This document shows, one piece after another, positions 1 through 10,393 of a stretch of DNA of 64,000 nucleotides. This stretch comes from Algoriphagus sp. (GTDB lineage Bacteria; Bacteroidota; Bacteroidia; Cytophagales; Cyclobacteriaceae), in contig JAGXQZ010000071.1 in NCBI GenBank assembly GCA_018336015.1, forward strand, positions 181,224 through 245,223, written 5' to 3'. The notes beneath the pieces are model-generated. The model saw only the letters and a list, made by a program, of their open reading frames with translations. It searched no databases and was not told the origin of the DNA. How positions within the stretch are numbered: position 1 is the stretch's first letter; each line of letters opens with the position of its first letter. A program made the position numbers and the translations under genes.

Positions 1-386
1 TCAAGCCGGAGAAAATCGATGGCTTCTCTCTTTCCAATGGAGACTTATTCAGACACTTTTCTGGTAATGAATCCTATTCCCGACACGGAAATGGGATCTA
101 TCAAGTAGTCGGAGAGGGGAAAGCAATTGCACTGGCAAAGCGCTATAAGACCACGAAGGCGCTCAGAGAAATGTCCCGATTTGACGAAGAATATCTCGAA
201 AAAGTAGATTTCTTTATCCTAAATGATGGAGTATTTACAGTAGTGAAAAAGGCTTCAGATGCTTACTTGGCTTTGGGCTTGGAGCCAAAAGTCCTAAAGA
301 AAGAACTGAAAGCTAAAGGTCTTCAATTCAAACCAAATCCAGAGGGATTTTTGAGTTTTCTAGTTTCTCACCCCAGCGTGGATTGA
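1..386 (+). CDS. C-terminal part of an unidentified protein (5' end outside window)
   Basis: The frame that ends at the TGA at 384-386 is open from the left edge (first full codon at position 3), so this is the tail of a longer gene and not a small gene starting at the internal ATG at 171. About 127 residues are visible. They contain a lysine-rich stretch and a C-terminal segment with FILNDGVFTVVKKASD and LEPKVLKKELKAKGLQF. I do not recognise a domain. The stop lies 5 bp before the ATG of the TonB receptor gene, so the two are probably co-transcribed and may act together at the envelope. Confidence 0.75.
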   Translation, partial: KPEKIDGFSLSNGDLFRHFSGNESYSRHGNGIYQVVGEGKAIALAKRYKTTKALREMSRFDEEYLEKVDFFILNDGVFTVVKKASDAYLALGLEPKVLKKELKAKGLQFKPNPEGFLSFLVSHPSVD

Positions 387-391
387 TACAG

Positions 392-3118
392 ATGAAGGGA
401 TTTTATAAAAGTTTGGTATTGCTGATGGCTTCTTTTTTCTTAAGCCAATTGGCCTTTTCCCAAGAGGAAAACAGGATTACAGGATTCTTTCCGGGGGTTA
501 CCTTTGATCGATTCGCTGAATTGGTGGAAAAAGAGACTTCTTATCGATTTTTTTTCAAGGAAAGCGATGTGGCAGGACTGACAGTCAATCTCCAAGCGAA
601 TAAGGACAAATTGGAAGATGTGCTTGCAGTGATTTTTCTGAAGACGGATTTGAAATTTTCCATTTCCGCCCAAAAAGAGGTCTTTGTTTCCAAAGGTGAA
701 AAACTCCAGGTCGATTTTCTGCCAAATTATTTTCAGGCTCCAACTTCAAGTTTTTCCTCCTCAGGGGCTCAAGATGAATTTGTGCGCAATAGACGTTATG
801 TAATCGGGATTCCAGGTGCAGGAAATGAAGCCAAACTCGTTGGGGTGGTTAAAAGTCTGGAAAATAATCAGCCCATAGAAGGAGCCATCGTCTATGAAAA
901 AGAATCGATGCAACAAACCATCACGGATAAGGAGGGAAAATATGAAATCACTATTCCCAAAGGATACAAAACACTCCTCGTCCAGAATATCGGAGGATAT
1001 ACCGAGCAGCGACTTTTGGATGTTCAGGGAAATGGTACGCTTGACCTGAATATCGGTGAAGGAGTGTTTGCTCTGAATGAAGTAGTGGTTAGATCAGGAG
1101 CGTTGACCAATGTATCCCGGCCTGAAATGGGCGTTCAGTCTCTTTCTGTCCAGCAGATGCGTAAACTTCCTGCGGTCATGGGAGAAGTGGACATCATCAA
1201 AGGTATCCTGACCATGCCTGGTGTGAATACGGCAGGCGAGGCAAGTGTGGGCTTCAATGTGCGAGGCGGTGCTGCAGATCAAAACTTGATTCTTTTGGAT
1301 CAAAATACCCTATTTAATCCCTCTCACTTATTCGGCTTTTTCTCTGCAGTCAATTCTGATATGGTACAGGGCGTGGAGTTGTACAAAGCGGGAGTTCCGG
1401 CTAGCTTAGGTGGAAGACTTTCCTCTGTTTTACAAGTGACTCCAAAAAAAGGCAGGACTGACAAAATCGGGGGCTCGGGTGGTATTGGTCCCATGACCAG
1501 TAGATTGAGTATCGATGGGCCGATAGGAGCTAATACGACCTTTATCTTAGGGACTCGACTGACTTATTCAGATTGGTTGTTGGATGCTTTGCAGGACAGG
1601 ATTGACTTAGGTGCAAGCCGTGCATTTTTCGCGGATTTCAATGGATCGGTAGAGCACCGATTCAGTGAAAAGGATGCGATTCGAGTTTCCGGATACTTTA
1701 GCAGGGATGAATTCCAGTTTGATCCGGATACGGTTTACAGCTATTCCAATCAGAATTTTGCGGTGTCATGGACACACTATTTCAATGATGAGTTGGAGGC
1801 GACTTTTTCAGCAGGTCAGGATGGTTACGATTTTTTGGTGGAAGGAGAAGACAATCCTCTCAATTCCTATCAGTATCGCTTCGATATCAAGCAACAGTTT
1901 TTGAAGGCACAGTTTAGACAGGAAAAAGGAGACAGGCATATATTGACTTATGGTGTCCATGGGATTTACTACCAGTTAAATCCAGGAAAAATCAATCCAT
2001 TTGGTACCCAAAGCATTGTCATTCCAGACCAGGTAGCTTCGGAAAAAGCCATGGATTGGTCGCTATTTATCGGAGATGAATTTGAAGTGAATGAGCAACT
2101 GACGATGAGTGGAGGACTCAGGTATAATTTTTACCGGTTCCTTGGGCCACAGACTTTGCCAGTATATGCTGCCGGAGAGCCTTTCCTTTCGGAAAATATT
2201 ACGGGAGAAACCGTCTTCGGAAATGGGGAAAATGTCCAAACTTACCATGGTCCGGAGTTTCGGTTCTCGGCTAGATACGCACTTTCCAATTGGTCCTCTA
2301 TCAAAGCAGGAGTCAACTCCATGAGGCAAAATATCCACTTACTGAGCAATTCTTCCGTGATTACTCCTACAGACACTTGGAAGCTTAGTGATCCATTCCT
2401 GAAGCCTCAGCGTGGGATCCAGTATGCTTTGGGCTTTTTCAGAAACATGAAGCAGGGGATGTATGAGCTTTCGACAGAAGTCTATTACCGAACCATGCAA
2501 AATCTCCTGGATTACAAGTCAGGAGCGCAGATCGTGCTGAATGATCGAATCGAACAGGACGTATTGGTAACTCAAGGCAAAGCTTATGGGGCAGAATTTT
2601 ACCTGAGAAAACTCCAGGGTAAGCTGAACGGTTCGATTGCTTATACTTACAGCCGATCGCTACTTCAAACTGATCCTACAGAGAGAAAGGAGCAGATCAA
2701 TCGCTCCGAATGGTATCCCAGCAACTTTGATCAGCCACACAATGCGAATGTGGTCATCAATTATGAACTCAGCCGTAGGCTAAACATGACCATGGCGGGT
2801 AAATACAGCACGGGAAGACCGGTCACATTACCGATCGCTAAGTTTGAATATGGTGGAGCTGAGCGAGTATATTTCTCTGACCGAAATTCCTTCCGCGTAC
2901 CGGATTATTTCCGAATGGACTTTTCCATCAACTTGGAGGGAAATCATAAAGTCAAAAAGCTTGCTCATGCATCTTGGTCTTTTGGTGTTTATAATATTCT
3001 GGGAAGAGACAATGCCTATTCGGTCTATTATGTGCCGGAGGGAGGAAAGCTTCAAGGCTATCAGCTGGCGATTTTTGCTGAACCTATTCCTTTTATCACT
3101 TATAATTTCAGATTCTGA
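392..3118 (+). CDS. TonB-dependent receptor with STN and CarboxypepD-regulatory-like domains
   Basis: Outer-membrane receptor of about 908 residues for TonB/ExbBD-driven import. Order seen: signal peptide (first ~24 residues, ending LAFSQ), an STN-like domain (~25-105), a CarboxypepD-regulatory-like beta-sandwich (~145-225, with GVVKSLENNQPIEGAIV), a plug (~240-360, with FNVRGGAADQNLILLD) and a beta-barrel ending in an aromatic residue (YNFRF). I chose the ATG at 392. An upstream TTG at 383 would overlap the preceding gene and add only MIQ. STN receptors are often controlled by FecI/FecR sigma/anti-sigma pairs, but none is visible here. The gene overlaps the DUF4249 gene by one base, indicating a tight operon. 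The substrate cannot be told from sequence. Confidence 0.93.
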   Translation: MKGFYKSLVLLMASFFLSQLAFSQEENRITGFFPGVTFDRFAELVEKETSYRFFFKESDVAGLTVNLQANKDKLEDVLAVIFLKTDLKFSISAQKEVFVSKGEKLQVDFLPNYFQAPTSSFSSSGAQDEFVRNRRYVIGIPGAGNEAKLVGVVKSLENNQPIEGAIVYEKESMQQTITDKEGKYEITIPKGYKTLLVQNIGGYTEQRLLDVQGNGTLDLNIGEGVFALNEVVVRSGALTNVSRPEMGVQSLSVQQMRKLPAVMGEVDIIKGILTMPGVNTAGEASVGFNVRGGAADQNLILLDQNTLFNPSHLFGFFSAVNSDMVQGVELYKAGVPASLGGRLSSVLQVTPKKGRTDKIGGSGGIGPMTSRLSIDGPIGANTTFILGTRLTYSDWLLDALQDRIDLGASRAFFADFNGSVEHRFSEKDAIRVSGYFSRDEFQFDPDTVYSYSNQNFAVSWTHYFNDELEATFSAGQDGYDFLVEGEDNPLNSYQYRFDIKQQFLKAQFRQEKGDRHILTYGVHGIYYQLNPGKINPFGTQSIVIPDQVASEKAMDWSLFIGDEFEVNEQLTMSGGLRYNFYRFLGPQTLPVYAAGEPFLSENITGETVFGNGENVQTYHGPEFRFSARYALSNWSSIKAGVNSMRQNIHLLSNSSVITPTDTWKLSDPFLKPQRGIQYALGFFRNMKQGMYELSTEVYYRTMQNLLDYKSGAQIVLNDRIEQDVLVTQGKAYGAEFYLRKLQGKLNGSIAYTYSRSLLQTDPTERKEQINRSEWYPSNFDQPHNANVVINYELSRRLNMTMAGKYSTGRPVTLPIAKFEYGGAERVYFSDRNSFRVPDYFRMDFSINLEGNHKVKKLAHASWSFGVYNILGRDNAYSVYYVPEGGKLQGYQLAIFAEPIPFITYNFRF

Positions 3119-4266
3119 TGAATAGAAGTTGGTTATTGTTTTGTGTTTTGATTGGGATCTTGAGTAGTTGCCGGACTCCTTTTGATCCAGAGGTTCCCGA
3201 TACTGAACTTCGAATTTTGGTAGTGGAAGGCTATTTGGATACGGAGGGTAGGAAAAGCGAACTTAAGCTTAGCAGGACCGTGCCACTTTCCTCTTCAGCC
3301 TCCATGCTTCCCGAAATTGGCGCAACAGTACTCCTCCGAAGTCAAAATGGTCAACAGTTTTCCCTTTCTGAAAAAGGAAAGGGTATTTACCTCTTCGAGA
3401 GAAACATAGACGAAAAACAAACTTACACACTCGAAATAGTACTGAAGTCAGGTGAGCGGTATGCTTCTGAAGTACTCAAGCCTATCAACACTCCGGAGAT
3501 CATCGATGGAGGCTTCAAGAGGGACCAAGATGGTGTGGAAATTTTTGTATCTACTCAGGGGAATGCAGAGGCAGATGATTTCCTTTGGACTTTTGAAGAA
3601 ACTTGGATTTACAGGCCTAGAATCAGAACTCCCTATATCTACGACTCCCGATTGAGAGATGTGAGGCAAAGAACTGAGGCTGAGCAAAACTCTCTTTGCT
3701 TCAAGACCGAACCCAGCCCTGATATCGTTATTGAGACCAGCTCGAGGTTTCAGGATCAGGTAGTTTTTGAAAAAACTGTGACTGAAATTCCCGAAGGAGA
3801 TGAGCGGATCATGGAGCGTTACAGTATTCTGATCTCCCAAAAGGGAATTGCCTCCAAGGATGTTCAGTTTTGGGAGATTTTAAAGAAAAACACGGAAGAT
3901 ATTGGGTCTATTTTTAGCCCTTTGCCTTCCCTGATTGGAGGAAATATCAAAAGCTTGGACAACGCCTCCAGCCCGGTGATCGGTCAAGTGAGTCTAGGCG
4001 TAATCCGACAAAAACGAATCTATGTCAATCGAGCTGAGGTAAGCCCTTGGAACTACATAGATCCTCAGTTTAATGATTGTGTAATCGGAGAGGTGGCGGT
4101 ACTGAGAGCTGCATACCCTGAGACTTTTGGTAATGGTGCTACTGTGCCCGCTCGAGAATTAATGCAGGGAACTACCATCATTGGTTATTATCCTTCCTCT
4201 CGCCGATGTACGGATTGTACCCTATATGCATCTCCCATTCGACCGGATTTTTGGGAAGACAATTGA
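3118..4266 (+). CDS. DUF4249 domain-containing lipoprotein
   Basis: 382-residue lipoprotein. The signal peptide ends in the lipobox SSC (residues ~16-18), followed by RTPFDPEVPDTE. The family typically sits next to TonB receptors of this type in Bacteroidota and is thought to be a surface or periplasmic partner of the receptor. Its start codon overlaps the receptor stop (TGATG). The cysteine pair near the C-terminus (RRCTDCTLYASP) is a visible feature. Assignment to DUF4249 is by recall of the N-terminal pattern and context; its molecular function is unknown. Confidence 0.85.
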   Translation: MNRSWLLFCVLIGILSSCRTPFDPEVPDTELRILVVEGYLDTEGRKSELKLSRTVPLSSSASMLPEIGATVLLRSQNGQQFSLSEKGKGIYLFERNIDEKQTYTLEIVLKSGERYASEVLKPINTPEIIDGGFKRDQDGVEIFVSTQGNAEADDFLWTFEETWIYRPRIRTPYIYDSRLRDVRQRTEAEQNSLCFKTEPSPDIVIETSSRFQDQVVFEKTVTEIPEGDERIMERYSILISQKGIASKDVQFWEILKKNTEDIGSIFSPLPSLIGGNIKSLDNASSPVIGQVSLGVIRQKRIYVNRAEVSPWNYIDPQFNDCVIGEVAVLRAAYPETFGNGATVPARELMQGTTIIGYYPSSRRCTDCTLYASPIRPDFWEDN

Positions 4267-4273
4267 TTTCTCT

Positions 4274-5884
4274 ATGCTGTTAAAAACTTCAGATACTCAT
4301 TTCCTCAAAATTTCCAGCTATTGGCTTGTCATCCTGACCATCTGGCTGGGCAATCAATCGGTCTTTGGTCAATCAATGACCAATCCAGTGGAACAGGTCA
4401 GTTTTCAAACCCCCAAAACCCTTTACTTCTCAGGGGAGAAAATCTGGTTTGATGCCAAAGTCACCATAGGAACGGAGCCCTCGGCCTCTCAAGTCGTTTA
4501 TGCCGAGTTGGTTGACCGAAATGCTGTTTCCATCATTCACGCCAAAGTCCCTTTACAAAAAGGCGAGGCCGTCAATTACCTCAAAATTCCGGAACAGACC
4601 CCATCGGATCATTATTTACTGAGAGTTTACACCCGCATCAGTCCTTATTTGGATATCAATGCTGGTATTTCTCAGCAGTTTGTGACCGTGATCAATCCAA
4701 GAATACCACCCAAGTCATCCAATAATTCTCAAAAAGCAGTTATTCAAGCAAGTCAGCAAGTCGCTAAAGGCGCTACAGTTGAATTCCCTGCTTCAGTAGG
4801 TGGAGTTGCTATGGCGAACGCTTCGGGGATTTCAATTGCCAACCCTTTTCTTCCTGAGGAGCAGCATCAATGGAAATCAGATGAAGTTTATACCGATTTA
4901 GTAAAAGAAAATCTCTTGCCCGAGCTATTTGGTCATGTGGTCAAAGTAAAAGTCCCCACCGCAGATACCACCTTAACCTATTTTCTTTCGGTACATGGTG
5001 TCCAAAGTGCGCTATTTACAGACCATCCCGATCGAAACGGAAATTTGGTTTTTGACATAGGTGGCTTACGACATTGGGATCGATTGATCGTGCAGCTCGA
5101 AAATGGTCAGGAAATGCCTGGATTGGAGGTCATTTCCCCTGTAATTAAAACCACCTTTCGAAAGGAGTTTGACTTCCCTGAGCTGACCATCCAGGAATCC
5201 CAATTGGAAGAACTCAGCCGGCTGCTGAAGGCTTCCATGATGCAAACTTATTTTTTGGAGCGCTTCGAAAACGACTCCTTGGAAGTGGTGACTGGATTCG
5301 TGGCAGATTATACTTATAACCTGGATGATTATACCCGTTTTGAAAATGTAGAGACAGTGTTAAGGGAATACGTACCAAGTGTAGCCGTTCGCACCAGAGA
5401 GAAAAAGAAGGAGTTTCGATTGCTCAATGAGGCTAACAAAACAGCTTTTGAAGCTAATCCCTTGATCGTAGTGGATGCCATGCCTGTCTTTGATTCGGAT
5501 TTGTTGGCTTCCTTTAATCCAAAATTGCTGCAACGATTGGAAGTACTTAATCGGGAGTTTTACCTCAATGATCGAACCTATCCCGGAGTATTGAGTTTTT
5601 CCAGTTACACCAATAATTTCGGACTGTTTCCGCTGGCGCCCTCTGCGCGCTTTTTTGATTACCATGGACTTCAGCCATTTATCGAATTGGACAAGAAGCA
5701 GTTTTCTTCGTCAGCTGCCAATGACCGGTTTCCGGATTGGAGAACCGTCTTGTTTTGGGGAGAAAATGAGAATAAAATCAGCGTACAAGCTCCTGACTTA
5801 GCTGGAATATTTGTCTTCTGGGAGCGAGAAATTCAAAATGGGGTTCCTTCGGTGAAGCGAACCTATTTCCAAGTCAAAAATTGA
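4274..5884 (+). CDS. Exported MG2-like/beta-sandwich protein
   Basis: 536-residue secreted protein. I chose the ATG at 4274 because it directly precedes a signal peptide (VILTIWLGNQSVFGQS) and begins 8 bp after the DUF4249 stop. A reading from 4181 would overlap that gene. Residues ~40-150 (QVSFQTPKTLYFSGEKIWFDAKV to the FVTVINP strand) look like the macroglobulin MG2 fold seen in many Bacteroidota envelope proteins. The rest is unassigned. It ends 3 bp from the convergent MscS gene. Third gene of the receptor/DUF4249 operon, probably acting on the same substrate or complex. Confidence 0.75.
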   Translation: MLLKTSDTHFLKISSYWLVILTIWLGNQSVFGQSMTNPVEQVSFQTPKTLYFSGEKIWFDAKVTIGTEPSASQVVYAELVDRNAVSIIHAKVPLQKGEAVNYLKIPEQTPSDHYLLRVYTRISPYLDINAGISQQFVTVINPRIPPKSSNNSQKAVIQASQQVAKGATVEFPASVGGVAMANASGISIANPFLPEEQHQWKSDEVYTDLVKENLLPELFGHVVKVKVPTADTTLTYFLSVHGVQSALFTDHPDRNGNLVFDIGGLRHWDRLIVQLENGQEMPGLEVISPVIKTTFRKEFDFPELTIQESQLEELSRLLKASMMQTYFLERFENDSLEVVTGFVADYTYNLDDYTRFENVETVLREYVPSVAVRTREKKKEFRLLNEANKTAFEANPLIVVDAMPVFDSDLLASFNPKLLQRLEVLNREFYLNDRTYPGVLSFSSYTNNFGLFPLAPSARFFDYHGLQPFIELDKKQFSSSAANDRFPDWRTVLFWGENENKISVQAPDLAGIFVFWEREIQNGVPSVKRTYFQVKN

Positions 5885-5887
5885 AGA

Positions 5888-7543
5888 TTACTCTACCTTT
5901 TTACCCAATTCCATTTTGAAAAACTTTTGGAGTAGGTTTTCATAAACCTGGCTATCGAGTTGCTCTTGTCCTAACCCCTTTTTCTCGGGAAATGTCTCCA
6001 TGTGCAAGGTTTGGGTAGGAAAGGCAAATCGTACCCCAAGCGTATGCGCCAGTTTGACGATCTGAATTAAGATTTCGTGCCTGGACTGGAGTTCTTCCTG
6101 AATGTTTGGGACCTCAAAGAAAATGTAAAACATCACATCCTGACTATAGCTCGAAAGGTTGTTGAAGTAGACATGATAAAGGTCTTTTCTGGTCTTGGGA
6201 TGGCTTTTGATAATTTCACGCAAGCCTATGACAAACTGTTCTATCAATGCCGGAGGCGTGTCGTAGGTGATGGTCAGCGTAGTGGTAAATCTTCTGTATT
6301 GTCTCAGCCCGTGGTTGTCGACGACGGCATCTGCGATTTTTCCGTTTGGGACGTACATCAGGGAGTTCCTGAAAGTTCTGATTCGCGTGGACCTAAAGCC
6401 GACTTCTTCGACAGTCCCGTCGATTTCTCCCGAAGTCACCCAATCCCCTACCTGGAAAGGCTTATCGATAAAGATCATGATCGAGCCGAAGAAATTTTTG
6501 ATGGTGTCCTGGGCAGCAAGTGCGATGGCCACACCGCCGATCGATAATCCGGTCAAGAAAGGAATGATATCCAAATCGAGTCCATCTCTCAGAATGAAAA
6601 GTGTGCCCACGATGATGACGAGTGCCTTGAGTGTTTTGCGAAGCAGCGGAACAAGTTGATCATCCAGCGTGGAGGCAGTTTTGGCGGCGAGACTGGCAAA
6701 ATAGGCGGCAATGACATCTACTATTTTGTAAAAAATCACCATGATCAAGAAAGGCTTCAGCGTATTGAAGACCACTACTATCCAGGCCCAAATCTCAACC
6801 GGAAGATGCAATACTCTGATCAATAGCGATAGTAGCAGCACGATCAGGTAAAAGCTGGTAATTTTGGCGATTGGGAGGAGGTAATTTTTTCCGATATCCC
6901 CGTAACCCAATCTGCTCATTAGATACAGGAGGACTCGGTCTACCAAAAAAGTAAAAACCAAATGTGCCAAAAAGGTCATCAGAATCAGGATCAGAATACC
7001 CAGGATCTGCCAGAGCTGAAGTCCTAAGTATTGCTCAGTGCCCATTTTGGGCAGCAGATTGAGAAGCTTATCTGTTCCCAAAGGATAGGTTTCTGAATGT
7101 AGCTGAGCGATTTGGCTTACTGAAAAAGAAGAGAATTTCCATTGACTACCTTGCTTCTCCAAGTAGATGGCGGGAAGTCTTTTTTTATCAAAATAGTATT
7201 TGTGCTCCGCGTTTGAGGCAGAATCCACATAGTTTGGCTCATTTGGAATTTCGCTCGTGCGGATGATGATCCCCTTTCCCTCTAGCACTTGCTGGAGCTT
7301 TACAGCAAGTTCTTCTGGATCGCCAATTACGCCTCGTCGATCTAAGGTCCTAGCTGCTCGGTTGGGTTTAAAGTTTTTGGGATCCAGGTTGAAAAAGAAA
7401 CTTAGGGTAGTGTGGTAGGGAGAGCTGAGATTTACTCCCTCAGGTAAAGGTTTGGAATCTTGTTCGTCAACGAGGAGCTGTCCAAATCCTTGACTTACTA
7501 ACAGGAGGCTGAAAGAGCATATGAGGAGTAATTTCTTAATCAT
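5888..7543 (-). CDS. MscS-family mechanosensitive ion channel
   Basis: 551-residue inner-membrane channel. The gene product has a signal peptide (ending SQGFGQ), a ~150-residue periplasmic domain, several hydrophobic helices between residues ~175 and 345, and then the MscS pore/beta domain. Diagnostic stretches are GGVAIALAAQDTIKNFFGS (pore-lining TM3 and its end), PFQVGDWV and VPNGKIAD. MscS channels open under membrane tension during osmotic downshock; some longer members have other ion specificities. The gene lies 56 bp downstream of the DUF3352-like gene on the same strand and may be co-transcribed with it. Confidence 0.92.
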   Translation of the reverse strand: MIKKLLLICSFSLLLVSQGFGQLLVDEQDSKPLPEGVNLSSPYHTTLSFFFNLDPKNFKPNRAARTLDRRGVIGDPEELAVKLQQVLEGKGIIIRTSEIPNEPNYVDSASNAEHKYYFDKKRLPAIYLEKQGSQWKFSSFSVSQIAQLHSETYPLGTDKLLNLLPKMGTEQYLGLQLWQILGILILILMTFLAHLVFTFLVDRVLLYLMSRLGYGDIGKNYLLPIAKITSFYLIVLLLSLLIRVLHLPVEIWAWIVVVFNTLKPFLIMVIFYKIVDVIAAYFASLAAKTASTLDDQLVPLLRKTLKALVIIVGTLFILRDGLDLDIIPFLTGLSIGGVAIALAAQDTIKNFFGSIMIFIDKPFQVGDWVTSGEIDGTVEEVGFRSTRIRTFRNSLMYVPNGKIADAVVDNHGLRQYRRFTTTLTITYDTPPALIEQFVIGLREIIKSHPKTRKDLYHVYFNNLSSYSQDVMFYIFFEVPNIQEELQSRHEILIQIVKLAHTLGVRFAFPTQTLHMETFPEKKGLGQEQLDSQVYENLLQKFFKMELGKKVE

Positions 7544-7599
7544 GAGCGATAGGACTAGGCTTTAGCAACTTTGGGAATTGTTAACGATTCGTGACCTGA

Positions 7600-10293
7600 T
7601 TAGTCAGGTATGACGTATTCAAAGAGGTTTTTTCCGGATCGGGTACGAATGAGCAGTTGACCCAATTGAGGTTGGTGAGTGATTTGGATTTCACCTTCGC
7701 TTTCGAGCGGAGCATTGGTGAGCATGTTTCCCGAAAGGTCATATAAGTATCCAAACCCTTGTTCCAAGTCGGTTACCGCGAGGATTTTTCGGTTTGATCC
7801 AAAATCAAAGAAGCCAAACCATGCATGTTCGCCCGAAATGGGTAAGGTCATCAACGATTCCTCCTTGTCATTGAGTATGACTGTCTTGTTGAATTGCTTC
7901 ATCAAAATAAGACTTGAGTTACCTTTTTGGTCTGTAATTAACTCAAAGCGATCATCTCGATTAGACTTTTCGAGTTGGTTTCGATACTGAATTTCCCCTG
8001 AAAATGATCCTCTCACCAATTCCCCTCCTTGGGTGATGGCCGAAAGAACTGGAGAGTTTCCTGAAATCAATTTTGCTGTGGAACTGATCTCTTTTCCCAA
8101 ATCCAGGGGAGAGCCAGGCTGTTTTTCTCCTCTCCTATTGAAAAAATGAACTTTGCCCGACTTGCCTTGCGCGATCATAAAATCCCCTTTTCCGGGAACC
8201 CTAAAATGAAACGGAGCTCCAACGACCGTTTCCCCGAGTTGGAGTGGGCTCCAGCCTTCCAAGGCCTTACCGGTTTTGTCAAACAGCCAAAGGTTCCCTT
8301 TTTCTGTAGCGGCAAAATACCGGTATTCCCGAGTCTGTTCATAGTCCACCAAATTCAGGTTGGTGAGCTTGTCTTCTGGAATAGATAGTGGAAAACCAGG
8401 GAGAAAATTTCCCAATCGATCGATCGCATAGATTTGTTCCTCTGTGGCGAAGAGTAATTGCAGTTTCCCATTTTTGAAAAAGTCGATCTGGAACGCGTCT
8501 GAAATCACTGGTCCTGAAAGGGGAATAGTATAAACCTGCTCACCATCAGAATTGAGAAGGTAAAGGACGTGATCTTGATCCTGAATGACGAGATCTTGGG
8601 TGTTGTCATTAAAGTTTTTGATCACTTTTGGGCCATAGGTGATCTGTTGGCCAAGACTGATTTGTTTTCCTGATACCAGCTCAAATGATTTTTTGGTAGT
8701 AGTTTCAGCTGGCGTATTCTGAGAAAAATAAAGGGTTAAACTCCCCTCAGGGCCTGAGGGGTAGTGATTGATTTTGAAACTCAGGATCGGGAAAGCCTGG
8801 AATTCGGCTTCATATTTTTGCAGAAATGTACTCCATGTAGGATTGCTTGTCTGCACCCAATGATTCCAGATTTTAGTTAAAAAGAAGGTTTTGCTGTAGC
8901 CCGAAGACGGTGAAATGGCTTTTGAAAAAGAGTCTTTCGTAGATCTGGCCCAAGTATTCCCCTGGTAGTAATCGTCCATCAACAATTTCATTCCCTGTGC
9001 TGAATTGGTCATCACCAGGATGTCTTCCAAGAAACTGATATGAGTCTGGTCAAATCCTGAAAATTTCCCGTTAAACAGGTGTGCAGGGAATTCTTCTTCA
9101 GGGAAAAACAGGATTTCATTCTCTCTGTAAAAGTCACCCGACTCAAACTCAGAGTTGCTTCTGAACTCCTTGAGATAGGCCCAAATTTGTTCCGGTTGAT
9201 TGGTTTTGACGAGTAGAGCCTGAATGTCGGTCTGATTGCCGATTGGTTCGAGTTGAAGCAAGTACATTTCTCCTGTAAAGTCGTCTAAAAATCCCCGCTC
9301 AATCAATTTGGTTTGGATTTCCCCGCTAAGTGTGGATATCGGCGTGAAAGCAGGATTTTGAAGTTTTTGGGTTTCAAGAATACCGTCCAGATTGATTTGA
9401 GTGATCGCTTGAGTTTTTGTAGAGATCAACTTCTCAAAATCGGGAAACTGGGCCTGAACGGAAGGGAGAAAATTGATTTCATTCCCCAATTTAACAGGTC
9501 CTTTAAAGACCAATTGATTCTCTTCAAATGCCAAATCCAAGGCGACCACGTAGTCCGAAAGACTCAATTCTTTGATCATATTGCTTTCCCGGGTGGAACT
9601 GATTCCGCTCAGTAACCTGCTCAGCCCCTGAGAAGTCAGAATCAGCCTGCCCAATCCAGAATTGGCTTCCAGTTGATCCCCTAGTTTATCCGAAAGTTGA
9701 TTGGGTGTATCGCTTAGGTAAAAGCGAATTGCCTCCTCAATCACGAAAGAAGAAGAGGATATCAAGAGTACATTATTGAGTGTCGTAATTGACCATTTCC
9801 TGGAGTTGGAGGGATCCAAATACTCCAGAATCTCCAGATCACTGTAGTTTCGGGTTTGGAAGCGAGCTTTGGAAGGGATTTTAGACCTAAGATCTTCCAA
9901 TAATTCTGTCGGAGGGGTATTCCCAAAATTGACAGTAAAAAGTAAGCTGAAATTATCTACTCCCGTGGCATGGTAACTGACGGTAACTTGCTTTTTTCGC
10001 AGAATTTTGGAAAGTGATCCGTTGCCACCCAGAAGGCTGTCAAGAGTGCCTAGTTGCGAAGCGATCGACTGGAATGCAGGGAATCTGGATAACGGATTCC
10101 AGACAGGTTGATTGACCAGTTCGTTCCAAGTTTGATCTGCTTGAGTGGATTCAAAAATGAAAATTGCATCCCCTGAAATCAGTTCTAGGCTATTGATTTT
10201 TCGTGAAAAAATATATTTCTCATACAGCACATAGCCTCCCCAAACCAGAAGGCTGAGAATCAGGATGACCAATAGACTTTTCCAGATTTTCAC
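7600..10293 (-). CDS. DUF3352-like membrane-anchored protein with C-terminal propeller
   Basis: 897 residues starting at a GTG (complement of 10291-10293). One N-terminal transmembrane helix (residues ~5-24), then a large extracytoplasmic region. Residues ~35-520 resemble DUF3352 (ISGDAIFIFESTQ near the start). The C-terminal ~370 residues contain repeated blades (DQDHVLYLLNSDGEQVY, EQIYAIDRLGNFLPGFPL, GNLWLFDKTGKALEGW, GKVHFFNRRGEKQPGSPL), so a beta-propeller is very likely. Function is unknown. Family assignment is from pattern recall; the propeller is directly visible. Confidence 0.75.
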   Translation of the reverse strand: MKIWKSLLVILILSLLVWGGYVLYEKYIFSRKINSLELISGDAIFIFESTQADQTWNELVNQPVWNPLSRFPAFQSIASQLGTLDSLLGGNGSLSKILRKKQVTVSYHATGVDNFSLLFTVNFGNTPPTELLEDLRSKIPSKARFQTRNYSDLEILEYLDPSNSRKWSITTLNNVLLISSSSFVIEEAIRFYLSDTPNQLSDKLGDQLEANSGLGRLILTSQGLSRLLSGISSTRESNMIKELSLSDYVVALDLAFEENQLVFKGPVKLGNEINFLPSVQAQFPDFEKLISTKTQAITQINLDGILETQKLQNPAFTPISTLSGEIQTKLIERGFLDDFTGEMYLLQLEPIGNQTDIQALLVKTNQPEQIWAYLKEFRSNSEFESGDFYRENEILFFPEEEFPAHLFNGKFSGFDQTHISFLEDILVMTNSAQGMKLLMDDYYQGNTWARSTKDSFSKAISPSSGYSKTFFLTKIWNHWVQTSNPTWSTFLQKYEAEFQAFPILSFKINHYPSGPEGSLTLYFSQNTPAETTTKKSFELVSGKQISLGQQITYGPKVIKNFNDNTQDLVIQDQDHVLYLLNSDGEQVYTIPLSGPVISDAFQIDFFKNGKLQLLFATEEQIYAIDRLGNFLPGFPLSIPEDKLTNLNLVDYEQTREYRYFAATEKGNLWLFDKTGKALEGWSPLQLGETVVGAPFHFRVPGKGDFMIAQGKSGKVHFFNRRGEKQPGSPLDLGKEISSTAKLISGNSPVLSAITQGGELVRGSFSGEIQYRNQLEKSNRDDRFELITDQKGNSSLILMKQFNKTVILNDKEESLMTLPISGEHAWFGFFDFGSNRKILAVTDLEQGFGYLYDLSGNMLTNAPLESEGEIQITHQPQLGQLLIRTRSGKNLFEYVIPD

Positions 10294-10325
10294 AGGGATA
10301 GGGGGTGATTAAACATTGAGTATAC

Positions 10326-10372
10326 AAAAAAAGACCTAAGAAACTCCGGAATCATCGGAAGAATCTTAGGTC
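10326..10372 (-). terminator. Rho-independent terminator of mdh
   Basis: Read on the minus strand, GACCTAAGA pairs with TCTTAGGTC around a 22-base loop with a further CCG/CGG pair, followed by a run of seven T. It lies just after the mdh stop, as expected for a terminator. Confidence 0.8.
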
Positions 10373-10393
10373 CAGATGGATCAGGTGTTTGGA